Shown in pieces: positions 55,390 through 56,642 of a stretch of 56,642 nt of DNA. A model generated the notes under the pieces. That model was given only the letters and a program-made list of their open reading frames with translations, was not told the origin of the DNA and made no database searches. Made by a program: the position numbers and the translations under genes. Position 1 is the stretch's first letter. Each line of letters opens with the position of its first letter. Source of the stretch: Candidatus Endomicrobiellum meruensis (lineage in GTDB: Bacteria; Elusimicrobiota; Endomicrobiia; Endomicrobiales; Endomicrobiaceae); contig JAITDI010000004.1 in the NCBI GenBank assembly GCA_031282625.1, positions 1 through 56,642 of the forward strand, in the 5' to 3' direction.

Positions 55390-56459
55390 ATGGCGACAGA
55401 GAGATTAGTAAAATTAAGCAAAGAAGGGAATGAATTTTTTGAAAAAGCAGAAGATAATAGTATAGTTTTAGATTTGGTTATATCGTATGGGTGTGCAAGC
55501 CAAAGTGGAGAAGGGTTTGAAGAATTAATAAATACAATTAACAGCGAAGAAATTAAGAGAAAAGTAAAAAAAGTTGTTATAACAGACACTTCATATTTAT
55601 ATAGACATACTATTCCACAATTTTCAGGGTATTGCGATCCAAATATACCAACAGAGTGGTTTTTAAAAAATAGGACTGCAATAGAAAAACTAAAAGTTGA
55701 AAATGAATTAAAATCTTGGGCAAATGGGGTAAACAGTGAAGAATTCAAGAAATGGTATAGAAAAATAAAGCAAGATTTCTTTGTGGATTCTAATTTTAAA
55801 GATGCAGTTATACAGTTAGCGATGGAGTTTACTACTAAAAATTTTTATGATGTTGATTGTGGTAGAAGTATAGATTTTATAATTGAAGAAGCGGCATATA
55901 CTGCTTTTAATTTCAAAGATGCAAATATTGTTTATCCTAACGGATGCTCATTACCAGTAAATATTATTATTAAAAAATATAACTTAGGCACAAGATTTTT
56001 ATCTTACAAATTGTCTAATCATGCTCAATGCCATAGTATTAAAATTTTAGACAGAGCTGCAGTTGATAGAGAGGTTATTAAATTTATTAAAGAAATACAA
56101 CATATCAATTTTTATGTGGTAGATAGAGAAGGTAACATAATTTACATGAATCAATCTTTGTCCAATATTGTTTCCGAGAAAAATGCTAAAGAAGTATCGC
56201 AAATTACTTGGCAAAACTCGCTTAAAGTTATGGAAAAAAAAGATATATTAACTTTTGGAGAACATGACAAAGATAAGATATTTCTATCCGTAAAGTCTCC
56301 ATTGATAATAAACAATAAAATAGAGGGTGTAATAGGATTATCAATAGACATAACAGATAGGAAAAAGAGAGAAGAATTAGAGAACAAGCTAAAGATGAGA
56401 GAAGGGTTGTATAAGGTAGCCAAAGAAGTGTCACACGACATAGCGTCACCCGTTACATC
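55390..56459. repeat. diverged inverted repeat of 1-1077 (paralogous kinase genes)
   Basis: Bases 1-1077 read on the minus strand encode a close relative of bases 55390-56459 read on the plus strand. Many stretches are near identical at the DNA level, for example around ATGTTGACATAAC/ITDTSYLYRH and the PAS region. The copies point outward, bracket about 54 kb and could recombine to invert it. Confidence 0.8.
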
Positions 56460-56642
56460 GCTGAAAATAATAGAAGAAATGTATAAAGGGAAATTAAAAG
56501 AGCAAGATGAAAGAATGCTAAAGATGGCAATAAGAAGCATAGAAGGAATGGCAGGAAAAATGTTAGAGAAGTACAGGATAGAGAGAAATAGTGAAGAAGG
56601 GAGAAAAGATGAAGATGGAAAGAAGAGAGAGGAGCAAGAGAT
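55390..56642 (+). CDS. CDPS-like domain fused to PAS and histidine kinase (3' end outside window)
   Basis: Starts at 55390 with AGGAGGAT just upstream, and the frame is open for 417 codons to the window edge. Residues 1 to about 210 resemble tRNA-dependent cyclodipeptide synthases. VLDLVISYGCASQSGEGF matches the loop holding the catalytic Ser (here Ser32). KKVVITDTSYLYRH corresponds to the D-(S/T)-x-x-R-(H/Y) strand end, and DFFVDSNFKDAVIQLAMEF to the long helix. DFIIEEAAY corresponds to the YxxEE site, with Phe for Tyr. NIVYPNG carries the YP of XYP-type enzymes. Then a PAS domain follows (NFYVVDREGNIIYMNQSL ... GVIGLSIDITDRKKREELE, about 235-335), then HisKA with VSHDIASPVTSLKIIEEM (His about residue 351). 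ATPase motifs lie beyond the window. The domain assignment is by eye. Function may be sensory, with the CDPS part binding aminoacyl-tRNA, or enzymatic. Confidence 0.72.
   Translation, partial: MATERLVKLSKEGNEFFEKAEDNSIVLDLVISYGCASQSGEGFEELINTINSEEIKRKVKKVVITDTSYLYRHTIPQFSGYCDPNIPTEWFLKNRTAIEKLKVENELKSWANGVNSEEFKKWYRKIKQDFFVDSNFKDAVIQLAMEFTTKNFYDVDCGRSIDFIIEEAAYTAFNFKDANIVYPNGCSLPVNIIIKKYNLGTRFLSYKLSNHAQCHSIKILDRAAVDREVIKFIKEIQHINFYVVDREGNIIYMNQSLSNIVSEKNAKEVSQITWQNSLKVMEKKDILTFGEHDKDKIFLSVKSPLIINNKIEGVIGLSIDITDRKKREELENKLKMREGLYKVAKEVSHDIASPVTSLKIIEEMYKGKLKEQDERMLKMAIRSIEGMAGKMLEKYRIERNSEEGRKDEDGKKREEQE

Overview
The window is AT-rich bacterial DNA from a Gram-negative organism: lpxB (lipid A) is present, with lgt/lspA lipoprotein processing and a dap/lysA route to diaminopimelate and lysine. 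Intact housekeeping operons sit beside many freshly broken genes, above all defence genes. A three-gene type II-C CRISPR-Cas locus is intact. My best guess, from this combination and from memory of published gene content rather than any search, is an Endomicrobium-like member of the Elusimicrobiota (termite-gut flagellate endosymbiont) with a genome under reduction.

Layout. 1-1077: a minus-strand paralogue, broken by one amber codon, of a sensor kinase whose intact copy opens the right edge (55390-end, plus strand). 1203-12930 (minus): lysA-dapF-dapA-dapB, lpxB, and DUF805-guaA-pstS-pstC-pstA-pstB. A HindIII-like restriction-modification pair has landed between pstS and pstC; its endonuclease is full length and its methylase is gutted. 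12999-22663 (minus): dcd, an nrdJ tail remnant, nrdR, and the heat-shock set hrcA-grpE-dnaK ... dnaJ. Between dnaK and dnaJ lies a graveyard of a dinD-like gene, a second restriction-modification system, a BRO-N remnant and a DUF4145-like gene. A CIRCE operator and a strong promoter precede hrcA. 22813-30090: DUF192 and YqeY genes, tRNA-Ala, a frameshifted crcB, then gmk-omega-like-coaC-coaB-udg-priA, tRNA-Pro and rdgB.

30172-36356: cas9-cas1-cas2, a tracrRNA on the opposite strand whose predicted start coincides with its anti-repeat, and 23 identical 36-nt repeats with 22 spacers of 30 nt. Every repeat ends, in the crRNA direction, with an extended -10 box. 36357-38895: small exported proteins, two decayed CRISPR-repeat-like sequences and an exported protein resembling eukaryotic-type phosphomannomutase. 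38941-48488: valS, then a biotin region (ketoreductase-like SDR, ketoacyl synthase, bioF, bioA, bioD). 48506-55228 (minus): yggS-proC-yggU-ileS-lspA-lgt-rluD-like.

The most unusual object is the kinase at both edges. Its N-terminal ~210 residues resemble a tRNA-dependent cyclodipeptide synthase (XYP type), followed by a PAS domain and a HisKA H-box. I know of no described system with this architecture. The two copies are inverted relative to each other and bracket about 54 kb.
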